Assembly (NCBI GenBank): GCA_016720775.1
Contig: JADKJX010000004.1
Span: 124,001 to 188,000 of the forward strand
DNA: 64,000 nt
Direction: 5' to 3'
Source of the DNA: Chitinophagaceae bacterium
Lineage (GTDB): Bacteria; Bacteroidota; Bacteroidia; Chitinophagales; Chitinophagaceae
The notes beneath the pieces were generated by a model. It was not told the DNA's origin and made no database searches. It was given only the letters and a program-made list of their open reading frames with translations. Positions 43,527-50,666 of the stretch are shown in pieces. How positions within the stretch are numbered: position 1 is the stretch's first letter; every line of letters begins with the position of its first letter. Made by a program: the position numbers and the translations under genes.

Positions 43527-44330
43527 TTAGTTCGGATTGTGAGTGACAATAGCTGCAATTGCTGGAGGCATAGAGTGTACCCAATCCGCATGGGCTTTGT
43601 CTATATCTATCTTCGATATATCAGCTTTCATCATCTCAAAGAGGGGAGGTTTTTCATATTCCGTTAAGTTTATGACCTCGCATAAACATTTATCAACAAT
43701 GGCTTTTATTTCAAATTCTCTCTTTGGCTTAAATAGAAATTCATTTTGTCCTCGCCATTTACCGTTTAGAAAAAAACTTTGTATATAATAAGAAGAAGGT
43801 ATTCCAGAATAAAGTAAAATTTTGCACTTCTCTTTATTTGCTTCTTCAATAAGAAGGGAAAAATTGAATCGATCTACTAAAGGCTGAATGAATAACTTAG
43901 CAACTAAATCACTTCTTTTCGGGTTTACATAAGTTTTATATAAAAAATTAAAAGCAAATTCGTTCGCTAATATTTTGTCTTTAATCAATTCTAGTTTGCT
44001 AATGTCTAATTTTTTAAATTTCTCTGCGAGTCTCACCAATGCTTTATGAATAATATCAACCCGTATAGAATTCCTTTCCTTTTCACTTTTAGTCTCAAAA
44101 TCTTTAAAAGCAGGATAACGAATATTTATGTGAACGTTATTTTTTTCTTTAATTATTAATTCATCTAAATCATTGCCGATTTGTTGAACACGTATGTGAG
44201 AATAAATATCTTGACCAAATTCTTGTAAAAGAATAGAATAAATTAAGTCGATCATTTGTGAGTCAGGATTATCCCCAACTCCATGAGGTACAAGCGAGCC
44301 TAACCGAAATATGTTTGTTTTAATTGCCAT
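43527..44330 (-). CDS. Hypothetical protein, AT-rich gene
   Basis: 267 residues without signal peptide or membrane segment and without a family I recognise. It is rich in Lys, Ile, Asn and Glu (KSEKERNSIRVDIIHKALVR, KKLDISKLELIKDKILANEF) and ends DIDKAHADWVHSMPPAIAAI. Codon use is clearly more AT-rich than in the neighbouring genes (many AAA, AAT, TTA), which suggests recent acquisition. It stands alone between intergenic gaps on both sides. Confidence 0.7.
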   Translation of the reverse strand: MAIKTNIFRLGSLVPHGVGDNPDSQMIDLIYSILLQEFGQDIYSHIRVQQIGNDLDELIIKEKNNVHINIRYPAFKDFETKSEKERNSIRVDIIHKALVRLAEKFKKLDISKLELIKDKILANEFAFNFLYKTYVNPKRSDLVAKLFIQPLVDRFNFSLLIEEANKEKCKILLYSGIPSSYYIQSFFLNGKWRGQNEFLFKPKREFEIKAIVDKCLCEVINLTEYEKPPLFEMMKADISKIDIDKAHADWVHSMPPAIAAIVTHNPN

Positions 44331-44433
44331 AAAAAACTAAAATTCTTGCAATGTTGCCGAGAATTGCTGCCACAAATTAAATATATACATCTACTTGTAG
44401 GGCTTTATGGCATTGATTAATAAAAGGAGAACC

Positions 44434-46737
44434 CTATTTTATAATCGTCACAAACCCCGTCACCGGGTCTCTTCCGCTGCCAGGTTCAAGAATGTAATAG
44501 TATGTATCGTAGGGGAGTGGCCTTCCTTTATAAGTTCCGTTCCATGCTTTGTAATAGCCATTGCTTTCAAAAACAAGCTGACCGGTTCTTGTAAATACCT
44601 GCAGGCGGTTGTTGGGATAGTCTTCTAAATACTGGATCACCCAAAGGTCATTGATGCCATCATTGTTCGGTGTGAAAGTGTTGGGTATCCTGGGCATTTT
44701 TAAAACCTTTACAAACACATCATCCGAAGCAGTGCATCCACCTGTTCCGGTTACAGTAAGTGTGTAGGTAATATCATTCTGCGGGGCAATGCATTTTGGA
44801 TTCGGTGTGTAGCGGTCATTTAAATAAGTAGCGGGTGTCCACAGGTATTGCAGGTTGGTGCCCGTTGCCTGCGAAACAAGGGTGATCTGTCCGCCGGATA
44901 ACACAACCCTGTCGGGGCCTGCATATACGGAGGGATATGGATAGACAGTGATCGACCTTGAAAGTGTATCGCTGTAGCAGCCATGACTGTTCATGGTATA
45001 TAAACTTACCGTGAAAGTTTTAACTGTTGCATACGTGTATGTAACGTTCTGTGTGTTTCTTTTTGAGCCATCACCCAAGTCCCAGTTCCATTGAACGGTG
45101 ATGCCGTCCATGCTGTTGGTAGAATCTTTAATGGTTATGGGATCGCCGATGCAAATGGCAGGTTTGCTGAAACCAAAATATGTTTTTGGCTGCGGATGGA
45201 TGTTATTGAAAACAATGATCGTGTCTTTTGCGCAACCACCATTACTTGTTACCCTGAGACTGACATTATATGGACGAACAATGCTGTACCAGTGCGTGGG
45301 GTTTTTTAATGCTGATGTATTGTTTGGGCCGCTTAACGGGTCATCAAAATTCCAGAAATATTGAAAGAGGTTTTCGCTTCCATCAGCAATGGTAGAAAGA
45401 TTTGTAAAGTTTGCAAATGCATTCGGCAGGCAAACAGAAGCAGGTAAGCCGAAGTTTGCAACCGGCTTTGGCAGAATGTTGAAAGGAATGAACGAGCCTG
45501 CAACCGATGGCGTATCGCATTCGCTTAACAGCGTATTGCCATCGGTACCCATGCGTAATACGATGCGGAAGCTTCCAGGCAATACCATTGCAGATGCAAA
45601 TCGAACGATCACCCGGTTAGTCAACCCGGTTGAACAATTTGCCGGCGAGGCGTTGATGATATTTACCGGGTAGGTACCGGTAATAAAAAAATCTGAGCCG
45701 TTGGCGGCAACCGAACTGCATTTAATAAGGCCGGGAAGAACAATGATCAGCGAATCGGTGCTGCACTTGTTATTCTGTAAACTGTCTAAGGGCACGGGCC
45801 TGGGCGAGAGTATTGTGAATGGAATGGATTCACCTGCAGGCACATCGTTGTCACAAATATCGAGTAAGGTATTTGCATCGCCGCCGGGCTGAACGATGAG
45901 GTTGTAATTACCAAATGGCAATGGCTGGTTAAAAGTAAGCAACACAGAATCCATGTCAAAGCCGCTGCTGCAGCCGATGCCAACAGCACTTGTTACCGAT
46001 GCCAATGGCGGGTTAATGATGAAGTCGGACCCGTTTACCGCCAGGCTGCTGCACTTCATTTTCTTGTTCAGCTTCACCAGGATCTTTGTAGCATCGCAAC
46101 TGGCCCAGTTAATATTTACGGTATGTGGCGGTAATGTATCGGTGATAACGGCTGTTCCTCCGCCAAATGAAAGAAAATATCCCTGTTGCGTATCGGAGAA
46201 ATGGCTGATGAGTAAAATATAATTGTGGCCTTGTATAAGCGTAGGGCTAAAGGCAAAGGTGGAATAGAGTTCAGCAGGCAATGAAGCACAGGCAATATAA
46301 TTAAGGCCGGTATCATTGGCACCGGTTGGCCCGAATGTTCCTGACCAGTTGCCGGAAACGATGAGTGAAGTGTCGGTATATACATCATCCGGGTTATGGC
46401 CCGTTACGTCATACAATTGCCAGTCGTAATCCTCATTGGGATCATTGGGTGTTACCAGGAAACTAAGTGTACCGCCCTGGAAACAGGTAAACTTATACCA
46501 GTAAGGATTTTTGTTTTGATAGAGGGTTGATGTGTCGCCAAAAACAGAACAACCCGGAACATAAAGAATGTTAGAACTGCAAATGGGAACACTGTCCTGG
46601 AAAAAAGTAGCTGTACCGCAAACCGGGAAAGCGGTGGACGGATTTTGACCGAGTGCGGTGCAGGCTGTTTGTGAAAATAAATCTCCTCTTGAAAATAAAA
46701 TAATAAGAATGAGTATGGAAGATTTTTTCAGCAGCAT
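44434..46737 (-). CDS. CHU_C-family secreted protein with T9SS type B sorting domain
   Basis: 767 residues from the ATG at 46737, chosen because it begins the signal peptide (KKSSILILIILFSRGDLFSQ). The first 200 residues include a PPC-like domain (YWYKFTCFQGGTLSFLVTPN, NYILLISHFS). Two repeats with CSSxAxNGSDFxI follow (about residues 235-430), then two PKD units (FQYFWNFDDPLSG; VQWNWDLGDGS) and the CHU_C tail MPRIPNTFTPNNDGINDLW ... PYDTYYYILEPGSGRDP. From the PKD region on it is a paralogue of the giant protein ending at 12714. No PorP/SprF gene is adjacent here. Confidence 0.9.
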   Translation of the reverse strand: MLLKKSSILILIILFSRGDLFSQTACTALGQNPSTAFPVCGTATFFQDSVPICSSNILYVPGCSVFGDTSTLYQNKNPYWYKFTCFQGGTLSFLVTPNDPNEDYDWQLYDVTGHNPDDVYTDTSLIVSGNWSGTFGPTGANDTGLNYIACASLPAELYSTFAFSPTLIQGHNYILLISHFSDTQQGYFLSFGGGTAVITDTLPPHTVNINWASCDATKILVKLNKKMKCSSLAVNGSDFIINPPLASVTSAVGIGCSSGFDMDSVLLTFNQPLPFGNYNLIVQPGGDANTLLDICDNDVPAGESIPFTILSPRPVPLDSLQNNKCSTDSLIIVLPGLIKCSSVAANGSDFFITGTYPVNIINASPANCSTGLTNRVIVRFASAMVLPGSFRIVLRMGTDGNTLLSECDTPSVAGSFIPFNILPKPVANFGLPASVCLPNAFANFTNLSTIADGSENLFQYFWNFDDPLSGPNNTSALKNPTHWYSIVRPYNVSLRVTSNGGCAKDTIIVFNNIHPQPKTYFGFSKPAICIGDPITIKDSTNSMDGITVQWNWDLGDGSKRNTQNVTYTYATVKTFTVSLYTMNSHGCYSDTLSRSITVYPYPSVYAGPDRVVLSGGQITLVSQATGTNLQYLWTPATYLNDRYTPNPKCIAPQNDITYTLTVTGTGGCTASDDVFVKVLKMPRIPNTFTPNNDGINDLWVIQYLEDYPNNRLQVFTRTGQLVFESNGYYKAWNGTYKGRPLPYDTYYYILEPGSGRDPVTGFVTIIK

Positions 46738-46804
46738 AATTTTAGGTGTGACCGCTGCAGTAAAACAATTCCTTCCTGGTAATACTGGCTTCTGCAATCG
46801 GCTG

Positions 46805-47716
46805 TTATCCCTTAAAGAGCAACAACAAGTTAGCCAATTTTTCCTTCAGATCTTTGCGGTGAACGATAAAGTCGAGAAAGCCATGCTCCAGTAAAAATTC
46901 GCTTCGTTGGAATCCTTCGGGCAGGTCTTTTTTGATCGTTTCCTTTATTACCCGTGGGCCGGCAAAGCCAATGAGGGCAGCGGGTTCGGCACAGATCACA
47001 TCACCCAGCATGGCAAAGGAAGCCGTGGTGCCGCCAAAGGTTGGATCGGTGCATAAAGAGATGTAGGGTATTTTGGCATCGCTCAGTTGCGATAATTTCC
47101 CCGAAGTTTTTGCCAGCTGCATCAGGGAGAAAGCGCTTTCCATCATTCTTGCACCCCCGCTTTTATTGATGATCATGAAGGGTATCTTATGTTGCATGGA
47201 ATAATCGCATCCCCGGCTTATTTTTTCTCCCATCACACTGCCCAGGCTGCCGCCGATGAATTCAAAATCCATGCAGGCAACCACCAGGTCGTGGCTGTTT
47301 ACTTTTCCGTGTGCTACCGTCATGGAATCATGAATGCCGGTTTTTGCATAGGTTTCTTCCAGGCGTTTGTCGTATGGCTTCAGGTCAACAAAATGGAGGT
47401 AGTCTTTTGAACGGATGTTGGCAAATAATTCGGTGTATTCGTTGTTGTCGAAAATGATATCAAAATATTCATCGCTGCCGATGCGGTGATGGTAATCGCA
47501 TTTGGGGCACACGAATTTATTTTCGTTCAGTTCAGAAACCGTACAGGTGTATTTGCAGGAAGGGCATTTAGACCATAATCCTTCCGGGGCATCCTTCTTA
47601 TCCTTAGTGGAAGTGAGGATGCCTTTTTTCATTCTTTTGAACCAGCTGTGTTTCACTTCATCGGCATTTCCTTCCTCCCCGGCCAGGCTGGCATCAAAGT
47701 CTTCTTCTTTTTTCAT
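46805..47716 (-). CDS. accD: Acetyl-CoA carboxylase carboxyltransferase subunit beta
   Basis: 303 residues, normal length. The N-terminal zinc ribbon is formed by CPSCKYTC ... FVCPKCDYH. The crotonase-like carboxyltransferase core includes GSLGSVMGEKISRGCDYSMQ, SGGARMMESAFSLMQLAKTS, TDPTFGGTTASFAMLGDVIC and AEPAALIGFAGPRVIKETI. It works with AccA to transfer carboxyl groups to acetyl-CoA in fatty acid synthesis. accA is not in this window. It lies 67 nt from the CHU_C gene on the same strand. Confidence 0.96.
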   Translation of the reverse strand: MKKEEDFDASLAGEEGNADEVKHSWFKRMKKGILTSTKDKKDAPEGLWSKCPSCKYTCTVSELNENKFVCPKCDYHHRIGSDEYFDIIFDNNEYTELFANIRSKDYLHFVDLKPYDKRLEETYAKTGIHDSMTVAHGKVNSHDLVVACMDFEFIGGSLGSVMGEKISRGCDYSMQHKIPFMIINKSGGARMMESAFSLMQLAKTSGKLSQLSDAKIPYISLCTDPTFGGTTASFAMLGDVICAEPAALIGFAGPRVIKETIKKDLPEGFQRSEFLLEHGFLDFIVHRKDLKEKLANLLLLFKG

Positions 47717-47720
47717 AAAA

Positions 47721-47792
47721 ACGTTTAAGTCGTTTAAAACGTTTAAGTCGTTTAAGTCGTTTAACGTTGCAACGATTTGAACGACTTAAACG
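47721..47792. repeat. CGTTTAAGT tandem and inverted repeat
   Basis: Five or so copies of (A)ACGTTTAAGTCGTTTAA-type words, followed by ACGACTTAAACG in inverse orientation, form a potential hairpin between accD and the aldolase gene. It is a low-complexity member of the inverted-repeat elements found throughout the window. Confidence 0.65.
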
Positions 47793-47804
47793 GCTGTAAC
47801 GTAT

Positions 47805-48863
47805 TTATGCAATCGTAATACTGTTATCCAAATAAACATCCTGGATATTATTCAGTAATTCCACCCCGTCTTTCATTGGTTTCTGGAATGCTTTACGACC
47901 GCTGATAAGGCCCATACCGCCTGCACGCTTGTTGATCACGGCGGTGGTGACTGCTTCGGCCATATCGGTGGCGCCTTTACTTTCACCACCACTGTTGATG
48001 AGTCCTACACGTCCCATGTAGCAATTAGCCACCTGGTAACGGGCAAGATCAATGGGGTGATCGGTTGTTAATTTAGAATATACGAGGGGAGAGGTCTTGC
48101 CATGTTTGGTGGCATTATAACCGCCGTTGTTTGTAGGTAGTTTTTGCTTGATAATGTCGGCCTGGATGGTAACACCCAGGTGGTTTGCCTGTCCTGTGAG
48201 ATCGGCGGCAGTATGATAATCCACGCCATCCACTTTAAATCCGTTGTTACGCAGGTAGCACCAGAGAACGGTGGCCATACCCAGTTCATGCGCTATTTCA
48301 AAGGCGGTGGCCACTTCCTGTATCTGGCGGGTGCTTTCGGCACTGCCGAAATAAATGGTAGCGCCAACAGCGGTAGCGCCCATGTTCCAGGCATCCTTTA
48401 CCTTGCCAAACATGATCTGGTCGAATTTATTGGGCAGGCTCAGGAATTCGTTGTGGTTAATCTTAACCATCATCGGGATCTTATGAGCATATTTGCGGCT
48501 CACAATACCTAAGACGCCAAACGTAGAGGCAACGGCATTGCATCCGCCTTCAATAGCCAGCTTAACAATATTTTCCGGGTCAAAATAAATAGGGTTTGGT
48601 GCAAAGGAAGCACCTGCACTGTGTTCTATTCCCTGGTCAACCGGTAAAATAGAAACGTATCCTGTTCCGCCAAGACGGCCTGTATCTAAAATGTGTTGTA
48701 AACTTTTGAGGGTTTGATTACTCCGGTTGCTTGCTCTCCAGATATCATCCACGTGGTTCGGGTTGGGTAATGATATTTCATTTTTGGTAATGCCCTTGCA
48801 TTCATGATTCAGTAATGAATCGGCCTGGTCGCCCAGTAGTTCAATGATTTTTTTATTAGCCAT
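47805..48863 (-). CDS. fbaB: Class I fructose-bisphosphate aldolase (DhnA/FbaB type)
   Basis: Glycolytic cleavage of fructose-1,6-bisphosphate. 352 residues, full length, with LPVDQGIEHSAGASFAPNPI, GGCNAVASTFGVLGIVSRKY, MMVKINHNEFLSLP, GATAVGATIYFGSAESTRQI and GLINSGGESKGATDMAEAVT near the C-terminus (phosphate site). The protein belongs to the archaeal-type class I family, which forms a Schiff base with a lysine; common in Bacteroidota. Monocistronic in this context. Confidence 0.93.
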   Translation of the reverse strand: MANKKIIELLGDQADSLLNHECKGITKNEISLPNPNHVDDIWRASNRSNQTLKSLQHILDTGRLGGTGYVSILPVDQGIEHSAGASFAPNPIYFDPENIVKLAIEGGCNAVASTFGVLGIVSRKYAHKIPMMVKINHNEFLSLPNKFDQIMFGKVKDAWNMGATAVGATIYFGSAESTRQIQEVATAFEIAHELGMATVLWCYLRNNGFKVDGVDYHTAADLTGQANHLGVTIQADIIKQKLPTNNGGYNATKHGKTSPLVYSKLTTDHPIDLARYQVANCYMGRVGLINSGGESKGATDMAEAVTTAVINKRAGGMGLISGRKAFQKPMKDGVELLNNIQDVYLDNSITIA

Positions 48864-48934
48864 ATCGTTTTGGTTTTGGCAAATTTAATATAAAATGTGT
48901 TTAAAGAGAAGTATCGGGAAAATTAGGTAATAAT

Positions 48935-49022
48935 CGGTTTGAACCACATAGGAACATAGAACACATAGGTTTATATTGACCATCTATGTGTTGTTCTACG
49001 TTCCCTATGTCCTATGTGGTTC
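48935..49022. repeat. Inverted-repeat element, GAACCACATAGG family (second copy)
   Basis: CGGTTTGAACCACATAGGAA with CATAGAACACATAG is mirrored by CTATGTGTTGTTCTACGTTC with CCTATGTCCTATGTGGTTC ending at 49022. The arms are closely related to those at 39979-40093, but the centre is shorter (about 20 nt). It lies upstream of the aldolase gene. Confidence 0.8.
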
Positions 49023-49034
49023 AGGAAATAAAGA

Positions 49035-49856
49035 TCAAGAACAGTTTTCAATGAATTTTTTAAAATACCCGGCTGATTGCAGGAGCCTGCTTCCATACCA
49101 GCTGAAATATTCCCCGTCGGCTAAAAGTATTTTGCATCCTGGTAATTGTGCTGCCAATTCATCCATATGCTTTTGTTTGAACGGATAGGGTTCGGAAGAA
49201 AGAAGCAATAGTTTGAGGTTTGAAGTTTGTAGTTCGGAGATGGATGTTTCGGGGTATCTTTTCCTGTCGGCAAAAATGTTCTCAAAGCCGCATCTTAACA
49301 GCATATCGTTGATGAAGGTATCTCCGCCAACGGTCATGTAGGGCTTTTGCCAGATTAGGTAAGCTGTTTTGAGTTTGGAGCTTTGAGTTTGAGATTTGAG
49401 GTTTGCTCTTCGGCTACGCTCAGGATAAGTTTGTGGTTGGGCCAATTCGTTAAAGCCGTTTCTGATGTTCCTGATTAATGAATATGCCAGGGTTTGTTTA
49501 CCGGTTAGTTCGCCGATGTCATGGATCATTTGTAAGGCTTCATCCAGGTTGTTCACATCGGTTAACCAAACGGGGTAGTTTGCAGCCAGTTCTTCAACCT
49601 GTTCTTTTACATTTTCTTCTTTATTTGCGATGATGAGGTCGGGTTGTAATTGATCAATGATCTTGCTGTTTACCGTTTTGGTGCCGCCAACCCTTGTTTT
49701 GGTTTGAAACCATTGGGCGGGGTGTACACAGAATTTTGTTATGCCCACGGTTTGTTGTTCCAGCCCGAGGTAATGGAGTAATTCTGTCTGTGACGGGACA
49801 AGCGATATGATCCTGTTGGGAACATAGCCAAGACCAGATGCATTGCTCAGGATCAT
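49035..49856 (-). CDS. Periplasmic-binding-type protein (BtuF/FepB-like fold) with repeat-derived insert
   Basis: 273 residues from the ATG at 49856 (MILSNASGLGYVPNRIISLV); the upstream ATG at 49904 overlaps a long hairpin. Two helical-backbone receptor lobes are seen: RIISLVPSQTELLHYLGL, TVGITKFCVHPAQWF, KVGGTKTVNSKIIDQLQPDL-type segment (RVGGTKTVNSKIIDQLQPDL) and, in the second lobe, YMTVGGDTFINDMLLRCGF. There is no signal peptide, so it may be a cytoplasmic member; the ligand is unknown (cobalamin or siderophore by family). Between the lobes residues QTYPERSRRANLKSQTQSSK derive from nucleotide repeats (49372-49423), and a similar repeat codes for ELQTSNLKL nearer the end. Confidence 0.8.
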   Translation of the reverse strand: MILSNASGLGYVPNRIISLVPSQTELLHYLGLEQQTVGITKFCVHPAQWFQTKTRVGGTKTVNSKIIDQLQPDLIIANKEENVKEQVEELAANYPVWLTDVNNLDEALQMIHDIGELTGKQTLAYSLIRNIRNGFNELAQPQTYPERSRRANLKSQTQSSKLKTAYLIWQKPYMTVGGDTFINDMLLRCGFENIFADRKRYPETSISELQTSNLKLLLLSSEPYPFKQKHMDELAAQLPGCKILLADGEYFSWYGSRLLQSAGYFKKFIENCS

Positions 49857-49895
49857 GACGTAAAAATAGGGAAGGGGAAGTTTTGGGAAATAAAA

Positions 49896-49940
49896 AACTT
49901 CCACAGCCTTTTGATATTATATCAAACAACTGTGGAAGTT
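49896..49940. other. Nested hairpin upstream of the binding-protein gene
   Basis: An outer 11-bp stem AACTTCCACAG/CTGTGGAAGTT encloses an inner perfect stem TTTGATAT/ATATCAAA with a one-base centre. It lies 40 nt upstream of the likely start codon, within the transcript leader if transcription begins farther upstream. It could be a terminator for transcription arriving from the 50.0-50.5 kb region, or an RNA switch-like element; neither is proved. Confidence 0.5.
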
Positions 49941-50016
49941 AATTTTGTAAACCAACCAAGCACGAGAGTTGGTTTTCTCAGGATTTCATTGGATCTGCTA
50001 TCTTAAGGGGGTTACC

Positions 50017-50082
50017 TTATTTTGGCAGAGTGGTCCTTAATAACTTAATCCTGGTTTCAGTGTTCTTCAATTTAGCCATCAT
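50017..50082 (-). CDS. Tiny basic ORF B (21 residues)
   Basis: ATGATG at 50082-50077 to TAA at 50019-50017, encoding MMAKLKNTETRIKLLRTTLP plus K. Its ATG overlaps the stop codon of ORF A in an ATGA arrangement, the geometry of translational coupling. It is strongly basic and has no recognised family. Expression is unproven. Confidence 0.3.
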   Translation of the reverse strand: MMAKLKNTETRIKLLRTTLPK

Positions 50083-50192
50083 CGCTTTTTACGGCATAGG
50101 CTGGATATTGGTTTTTCTTTGGTTTTTCTACCATTGCTTTTCAGGGCAGTGGCTGTGGATACTGGTCTTCTTCGGTTTTTCTTCGCCATCAT
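50079..50192 (-). CDS. Tiny basic ORF A (37 residues)
   Basis: ATGATG at 50192-50187 to TGA at 50081-50079. The peptide starts MMAKKNRRRPVSTATALKSN and ends EKPISSLCRKKR; more than a third of its residues are Lys or Arg. The ATG overlaps the TGA of an upstream open frame that ends NNIQCLCCKKR, a diverged copy of its own C-terminus. Thus stop-start junctions are part of the duplicated unit. No family was recognised; it may be a small nucleic-acid-binding peptide or a chance product of a duplicated RNA element. Confidence 0.35.
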   Translation of the reverse strand: MMAKKNRRRPVSTATALKSNGRKTKEKPISSLCRKKR

Positions 50193-50543
50193 CGCTTTTT
50201 ACAGCATAGGCATTGGATATTGTTTTTTTTCAAATACTTAGAAACTCTTGGTTTTTCTTCGGACAAAGAACTTAAAGCGAATATTGGTTTTTAAAGATCT
50301 TGGTTTTCAATTTAAAAGAAGTTGACTGATATTGGATCGTTTGTAATTTTTCACAAACATTGGATTTAATTTTTTCGGCTTTAGTCAGGATCTTGGATAA
50401 CGATTGATATTTAATCTATCAATCAACTTCTGATACAAAGATGCGGCAGATAATCGTGGTATACTAGAGCGATATTGCTCATTTTTCGTGCTTCTCTAAT
50501 TACTGTCTCAATCGTATATATTCATTTTTTTGGGTGGGATAGC

Positions 50544-50571
50544 TACGAAAAAAATAATCGTAAAACTACGA
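50544..50571. promoter_or_regulatory. Dyad resembling the BlaI-type operator
   Basis: TACGA-N9-TCGTA-N4-TACGA: three TACGA half-sites in alternating orientation. The blaI promoter operator at 15868-15883 has the same half-sites as TACGA-N6-TCGTA. It lies at the right end of the unassigned region and downstream of the cystathionine synthase gene. A regulatory role is inferred from the resemblance only; the N9 spacing differs. Confidence 0.4.
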
Positions 50572-50601
50572 GTGTCAGATGGGGCGATATCCTTATACAA
50601 G

Positions 50602-50628
50602 AGTGCCGCATCGGTAAGATGCGGCACT
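50602..50628 (-). terminator. Hairpin after the cystathionine beta-synthase gene
   Basis: AGTGCCGCATC and GATGCGGCACT form a perfect 11-bp stem with a 5-nt loop, 39 nt past the stop codon. The downstream U-tract is weak (TCTTGTAT). Confidence 0.6.
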
Positions 50629-50666
50629 GTAAAGGATTTAGCCTGTTCGTAAAATTCCGGGTAGGG

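Larger units (their letters stand above)
49943..50543. other. Unassigned 600-nt region with internal duplication
   Basis: No ordinary gene. On the minus strand a 46-nt block (ending GTAAAAAGCGATGATGGC) occurs twice, at about 50077-50122 and 50187-50232, and short words like CCAATATCC or CCAAGATCC recur about ten times over the region. Small reading frames lie between the duplicated blocks (listed separately). The left end has a hairpin AACCAAC/GTTGGTT at 49950-49974. A transcript from right to left would run from the dyad at 50544-50571 to the hairpins at 49896-49974. Confidence 0.5.

Noticed and set aside
49896..50666. Cobalamin riboswitch upstream of the binding-protein gene
   Set aside because: No B12-box-like conserved sequence or junction was found; only simple hairpins are present.
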